From assembly GCA_014729595.1 (NCBI GenBank), contig WJJU01000436.1, forward strand, positions 1-10,189: a stretch of 10,189 nt of DNA, in the 5' to 3' direction. Both the position numbers and the translations under genes were made by a program. Under the pieces are notes generated by a model. The model was not told the DNA's origin and did not search any database. It was given only the letters and a program-made list of their open reading frames with translations. Shown one piece after another: positions 6,889 to 10,189 of this stretch; position 1 is the first letter of the stretch; each line of letters starts with the position of its first letter. The DNA comes from Chitinivibrionales bacterium (GTDB lineage Bacteria > Fibrobacterota > Chitinivibrionia > Chitinivibrionales > WJMI01).

Positions 6889-7201
6889 AGGATTATTCAC
6901 GTCAAATCGAATGAATGACCATCTCGATAACGGCGGTATCCCCGTCATCGATTCTAAAAAGACGCTTGCCGAATACGCTCACCTGCTTTGGCTGTCGCCC
7001 GTTGATCCGCCGACCGCTCGCCGCCGGCCGGCCCCAGCGGCGATGTGACGGCAACAGTATGAGCAGCCGCACCAACAGCCACCGTCCACCACTTGCCTCC
7101 TCCGACCCTACGCTCATTCGCTCTGAATTACCACAGGTACAAAGAACCACTAAATAGTGCGGATATCCGCCCTCACCCCTCGATGAAAATTTTGCCTATT
7201 A
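6889..7201. other. Gene-poor stretch between the sRNA array and pfpI
   Basis: About 310 bases with no gene I can support. A minus-strand frame ends at 6902 and its last two dozen codons (VFGKRLFRIDDGDTAVIEM and on) look protein-like, but the rest is Arg/Gly-rich and there is no ribosome site; it could be the tail of a decayed gene. A hairpin with TCGCCGC/GCGGCGA arms is at 7018-7043. Downstream of the pfpI stop are two abutting palindromes, CACTAAATAGTG (7148-7159) and GCGGATATCCGC (7159-7170), without a T-run on the side expected for a pfpI terminator. Confidence 0.5.
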
Positions 7202-7711
7202 TTAGCTTAGCTTATGAAGACAAGCTTTCACAAAGGCCGGAATATCCGAAGGTTGGCGACTGCTGACAAGATTCCCGTCTTCGACAACCTCCTGATCGAT
7301 ATACGTGGCGCCTGCATTTTTAATATCGCGAGTTATCGATTTCCATCCCGTAATGGTTCGTCCTCGAATGGTATCGGCACTTATTAAAAGCTGAGCCCCA
7401 TGGCAGATAACAAAAATGGGCTTGCCGGTTTCAGCAAACCGCCGTACGAATTCAACCGCCTCCTGATGTGCTCTGAGTTTATCGGGTGAGTAGCCGCCGG
7501 GGATAAACAGTGCATCGTATCGGTCCACCAGCGCTTCCCCGACAAGCGTATCAATAGTCACGGCTGCTTCGTTCCTTTTCCCTCGTACTTCCGCCCCCTT
7601 CTTAAGACCAAGATGCTCCAGTGCATGCCCGGCCGCGGTAAAATCACGCGCGGGAAGAGCATATTCCGGATCCTCGAACATACTATCTATAAGAACCGCG
7701 ATTCGTGACAT
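7202..7711 (-). CDS. pfpI: DJ-1/PfpI family protein (YhbO/PfpI-type glutamine amidotransferase fold)
   Basis: A 169-residue cytosolic protein of the PfpI/YhbO branch of the DJ-1 superfamily, of normal family length. Members have been described as intracellular peptidases or as deglycases/glyoxalase-like stress proteins; the true reaction is debated. The nucleophile elbow VICHGAQLL puts the catalytic Cys at 103 with His at 104, and FEDPEY carries the conserved Glu at 13 that sits beside the Cys. Further family marks are IPGGYSPDKLR (70-80), GWKSI (122-126) and SRQPSDIPAF (151-160), the last matching the SRxPxDLPAF end of YhbO/PfpI. The start at ATG 7711 is fixed by AGAGGAGGT just upstream; the frame's earlier codons (from 7750) look untranslated. 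It lies alone on the minus strand downstream of aceE but about 430 bases away, so a shared transcript is uncertain. Confidence 0.92.
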   Translation of the reverse strand: MSRIAVLIDSMFEDPEYALPARDFTAAGHALEHLGLKKGAEVRGKRNEAAVTIDTLVGEALVDRYDALFIPGGYSPDKLRAHQEAVEFVRRFAETGKPIFVICHGAQLLISADTIRGRTITGWKSITRDIKNAGATYIDQEVVEDGNLVSSRQPSDIPAFVKACLHKLS

Positions 7712-7715
7712 AGAC

Positions 7716-7724
7716 ACCTCCTCT
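7716..7724 (-). promoter_or_regulatory. Shine-Dalgarno site of pfpI (decides the start)
   Basis: AGAGGAGGT on the minus strand ends 4 bases before ATG 7711, a strong site preceded by a T-run in the leader. Confidence 0.8.
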
Positions 7725-7750
7725 AAAAAAAAATTCCTATCACCGCACAA

Positions 7751-7786
7751 TAATGATCATTAGGAAACCGATTATTATTCGGTTCC
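7751..7786. repeat. Palindrome and hairpin upstream of pfpI
   Basis: TAATGATCATTA (7751-7762) is a perfect 12-bp palindrome about 40 bases before the pfpI start. It is followed by arms GGAA-A-CCGA and TCGG-TTCC (7763-7786) around TTATTAT. Either could be an operator or, for a transcript coming from aceE, a processing or stop structure; no T-run follows directly. Confidence 0.35.
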
Positions 7787-7838
7787 CCGACACCAAACGC
7801 TTCAAAGCAAACAATTTTCGCATTCCAAACCACTCTCC

Positions 7839-8112
7839 TTACCGTCCCGCCTCCATCGAGCCTGCGTTTCTCGTGCGGGACCCATGGCTTTCAGCCATTG
7901 CGTCAAAAAGCATGCCGACGACGGCGGGCCCAAACTCCCAATAAGCCGACAGCCAAATCCATGTCAAACGGATTCTTGTCCAAAAATTGTCCATTCATAA
8001 CGGCATGTACGGTAATCATCCCTTTGTTTCCGCCGGAACCCTCGCCGCATTGTAAGGTTCAGGTGAGATCTTTAACAATGCTGGATAAAAAGGTGCCGTC
8101 CGGAGTAATAAC
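7839..8112 (-). pseudogene. Possible decayed reading frame between aceE and pfpI
   Basis: Three minus-strand segments read like pieces of one protein. Segment 8112-8062 gives VITPDGTFLSSIVKDLT and ends at a TGA (8061-8059); the same frame then continues with QCGEGSGGNKGMITVHAV and NPFDMDLAVGLL, and removing one G from the GGG run near 7938 continues it as EFGPAVVGMLFDAMAESHG to a TAA at 7841-7839. Repaired, it would be about 90 codons. I do not recognise the family. An alternative is an intact 51-codon frame starting MDNFWTRIRL (reaching the same TAA), but it has no ribosome site. The protein-like composition could be chance, so confidence is low. Confidence 0.3.
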
Positions 8113-8137
8113 TCATATTACTTAACCCAAAAAGCAT

Positions 8138-10189
8138 TCACCATGCCGTCCCCGCACTCGCCCGCTCCGAATCGACATTCAGCTCGTCTATAGCTTGTTT
8201 GACCGTTCCGCGTTCGATCTCTCCTTTATGGGCAAGCAAGTTCAATGCGGCAACCACAATGTGGCGGGCATCTACCTCAAAGAAATCGCGTAACGCTTCC
8301 CTTCCGTCGCTTCTTCCAAATCCATCGGTACCCAAGACCGCATAGGGTCCGGGCACATGACGTGAAATTGAGTGCGGAACCGTTTTAAGGTAGTCCGTCG
8401 CGGCGACAAAAACGCCATGCTGATCGGACAAGCACTTTTGTACGTACGAGGGGCGCTGTTTCTGATCGGGATGAAGCATGTTCCAACGATCGGTTTCAAC
8501 GGCATCGGTGTAAAGCTGCTTGTAACCGGTTACACTCCACACGTCCGTAGCGACCTTATATCGCGACTCCAAAATCTCTTGTGCTTTGAGCACCTCGCGG
8601 AGGATTGCACCGCTGCCAAACAGATGAGCGCGTCGTGTGGAGTCCCGTTCAGACCGAAGGTAACGATACATACCCTTGAGTATACCTTCCTCAACCCCAT
8701 CCGGCATGGAGGGCATTGAATAAAACTCATTGGTTACGGTTATGTAGTAAAGAAGATCCTCTTGCTCCGTAAACATCCTCCGAAATCCTTCACGGACGAT
8801 AACCGCGATTTCATAAGCGAAACAGGGATCATAGGCCATAAGATTGGGTATCGCATAGGCATAGGCGTGGCTCTGCCCGTCTTGATGCTGCAAACCCTCG
8901 CCGGGCAAGGTCGTACGACCGGAGGTACCGCCGATCAAGAATCCGCGGGCGCGGGCGTCCGCCGCGGCCCAAATCAAATCACCCGCACGCTGAAAACCAA
9001 ACATCGAATAAAAGATGAAAAACGGAACCATCTGCAAAGAATGACCGGCGTACGATGTCCCCGCCGCAATGAACGACGACATCGAACCGGCTTCGGTTAT
9101 CCCTTCCTCCAAGAGCGCTCCGCTCTTTTCCTCGTTATAATACAATAGGCTTTGCTTATCGACCGGTTCATAACGCTGTCCCAGCGAAGAGTAGATACCA
9201 ACCTTGCGAAACAAAGATTCCATGCCAAACGTACGTGACTCATCGGGCACGATCGGAACGATTCGTTCTCCGACATTTTTGTCGTCGAGAAGCTTGCCCA
9301 GCAACCGAACAAATGCCATGGTAGTGGCCACCTCTCTGTCCCCGTTACCCTTGAGGAATTCATCAAAAAGGCGGTTGTCCGGCATAGCCAAGGGTTCGGC
9401 GGCCGCAATCCGCGCGGGGAGCACGCCGCCAAGCGCCTTGCGGCGTTCCTTTACATAACGTATTTCCTCACTGTCCTCTTTGGGCCGATAAAACGGCGCC
9501 TCCGCGACGGCGTCGTCGGAAATGGGGATCGCCAGTCGGCTGCGGAATTCACGCAATTCTTCTTCGTTTAGTTTTTTCTGCTGATGAGTCACATTGCGGC
9601 CTTCACCCGCCTCGCCCAATCCATACCCCTTGATCGTCTGGGCCAAAATCACCGTCGGCGATTCGTTGTTTTCAACCGCCGCGCGATAAGCGGCGAATAT
9701 CTTCTCCGGATCATGCCCACCGCGCCGCATACGCGCTATTTGCTCATCGGAATAGTTGCGCACCATTTCCAGCAGTCGAGGATCTTTACCGAAAAAATCG
9801 CTTCGGACATAATCGCCGCTCGATGCCGCGTATTTTTGCATCTGTCCATCCACGATTTCCTCCATACGCCCCGCCAAAATTCCCTCCGTATCCTGAGCCA
9901 GAAGCGGATCCCAATCGCCGCCCCAAACGACCTTAATCACTTTCCACCCGGCGCCGCTGAAAGCGGCCTCAAGTTCCTGGATAATCTTACCGTTGCCGCG
10001 CACCGGCCCATCAAGGCGCTGCAAATTGCAGTTGACAACGAATATAAGATTGTCAAGATGTTCGCGGGAAGCCAGGGTGAGAGCACCCATGGATTCCGGC
10101 TCATCCATCTCCCCATCCCCTAAAAACGCCCAAATTCGTTGATCGGCGGTATCCTTTAGCCCTCTGTCATGAAGATAACGGCTGAACCG
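8138..10189 (-). CDS. aceE: Pyruvate dehydrogenase E1 component, homodimeric type, C-terminal part (5' end outside window)
   Basis: Thiamine-diphosphate enzyme that decarboxylates pyruvate and acetylates the E2 lipoyl domain. The frame is open to the right edge (first visible codons RFSRYLHDRGLKDTADQ) and ends at TGA 8140-8138, giving about 683 residues; E. coli AceE has 887, so roughly 200 N-terminal residues are missing. The ThDP/Mg motif GDGEMDEPES ... NCNLQRLDGP is complete near 24-63, followed by GNGKIIQELE, GGHDPEKIFAAY and TIKGYGLGEAGEG. The Pyr domain shows ESRTFGMESLF, LLEEGITEAGS with the conserved Glu, FYSMFGFQRAGD, GGTSGRTTLPGEGLQHQDG and YDPCFAYEIAV. The C-terminal domain has GSGAILREV, ERWNMLHP-like RWNMLHPDQ and VLGTDGFGRSD. 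The loop YVKERRKALGG lacks the His seen in E. coli (YLHAQRQKLHG). No E2 or E3 gene follows downstream; any would lie outside the window. Confidence 0.96.
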   Translation of the reverse strand, partial: RFSRYLHDRGLKDTADQRIWAFLGDGEMDEPESMGALTLASREHLDNLIFVVNCNLQRLDGPVRGNGKIIQELEAAFSGAGWKVIKVVWGGDWDPLLAQDTEGILAGRMEEIVDGQMQKYAASSGDYVRSDFFGKDPRLLEMVRNYSDEQIARMRRGGHDPEKIFAAYRAAVENNESPTVILAQTIKGYGLGEAGEGRNVTHQQKKLNEEELREFRSRLAIPISDDAVAEAPFYRPKEDSEEIRYVKERRKALGGVLPARIAAAEPLAMPDNRLFDEFLKGNGDREVATTMAFVRLLGKLLDDKNVGERIVPIVPDESRTFGMESLFRKVGIYSSLGQRYEPVDKQSLLYYNEEKSGALLEEGITEAGSMSSFIAAGTSYAGHSLQMVPFFIFYSMFGFQRAGDLIWAAADARARGFLIGGTSGRTTLPGEGLQHQDGQSHAYAYAIPNLMAYDPCFAYEIAVIVREGFRRMFTEQEDLLYYITVTNEFYSMPSMPDGVEEGILKGMYRYLRSERDSTRRAHLFGSGAILREVLKAQEILESRYKVATDVWSVTGYKQLYTDAVETDRWNMLHPDQKQRPSYVQKCLSDQHGVFVAATDYLKTVPHSISRHVPGPYAVLGTDGFGRSDGREALRDFFEVDARHIVVAALNLLAHKGEIERGTVKQAIDELNVDSERASAGTAW

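Larger units (their letters stand above)
6029..6890 (+). repeat. Array of three copies of a promoter-sRNA-terminator unit
   Basis: Copies lie at about 6029-6190, 6309-6471 and 6761-6888. From the TTGCAT box to the final T-run, copies 1 and 2 are exactly 280 bases apart with no insertion or deletion; copy 3 is 732-734 bases from copy 1 because of two single-base insertions. Each copy carries an A-rich tract, TTGCAT, a 17-base spacer ending CTCATTTCG (TTCATTTCG in copy 1), a TA-rich box, an invariant leader, hairpin 1 and hairpin 2 with five Ts. In copies 1 and 2 similarity continues about 36 bases past the terminator to CGCATATC. The sequences between copies (6191-6308 and 6472-6760) are unlike each other and hold no gene I can support; the first has TGCCGAC/GTCGGCA arms (6263-6287), the second TATGCTCC/GGAGCATA arms (6533-6567). 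Confidence 0.9.

Noticed and set aside
6029..6890. CRISPR array or integron attC cassettes
   Set aside because: The repeats are over 80 bases with spacers of unequal length, there are no cas genes, and the hairpins lack the attC core sites; no integrase is present.
7740..7823. 27-codon minus-strand frame MRKLFALKRLVSGNRIIIG... with a hydrophobic end, just before pfpI
   Set aside because: The GGAG box is about 11 bases away and the frame lies over two palindromic elements that explain the sequence equally well.

Overview
The window looks like chromosomal DNA of a Gram-negative (outer-membrane-bearing) bacterium of medium GC content. The TonB-dependent receptor, a lipoprotein substrate-binding protein and a homodimeric AceE-type pyruvate dehydrogenase support this. 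No ribosomal or other taxonomic marker is present, so the phylum cannot be fixed. The AceE piece reads, from memory of the family, somewhat closer to actinobacterial-type AceE in one loop than to the E. coli enzyme, but that alone does not place the organism.

Layout. Bases 1-1883 (+) hold the C-terminal part of a TonB-dependent receptor whose 5' end is outside the window. It converges on an operon on the minus strand, proV-proW-proX (5019 down to 2009), a complete glycine betaine/proline-betaine type ABC importer: an ATPase with C-terminal CBS domains, a permease and a lipoprotein binding protein. The genes are tightly packed (8-base overlap, then a 28-base gap). Upstream of proV lies about 1 kb (5041-6028) without a convincing gene. 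It is followed by an array of three copies of a sequence that looks like a small RNA gene (6029-6890). Beyond a short gene-poor stretch come a DJ-1/PfpI family gene (7711-7202, minus), a stretch of about 270 bases that may be a decayed reading frame, and the 3' three quarters of aceE (10189-8138, minus, running off the right edge).

How the genes relate. ProV, ProW and ProX work as one osmoprotectant uptake machine; the CBS domains on ProV are the usual place for sensing ionic strength or nucleotides. PfpI-like proteins are stress-linked hydrolases/deglycases and AceE feeds acetyl-CoA synthesis; nothing shows that these belong to one pathway.

The most interesting part is the array. Three copies of an 84-85 base unit each carry an A-rich tract, a TTGCAT box, exactly 17 bases, a TA-rich box, an invariant TG/ATG-rich leader, a perfect 8-bp hairpin, and a long hairpin followed by five Ts. 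Copy 3 differs from copies 1 and 2 at the base of the long stem by changes on both arms that keep the pairing. This is direct evidence of selection on RNA structure and suggests a family of tandem paralogous small RNAs that I cannot assign to any class I know. A second hidden structure is a perfect 15-bp inverted repeat inside the start of the proV coding sequence.
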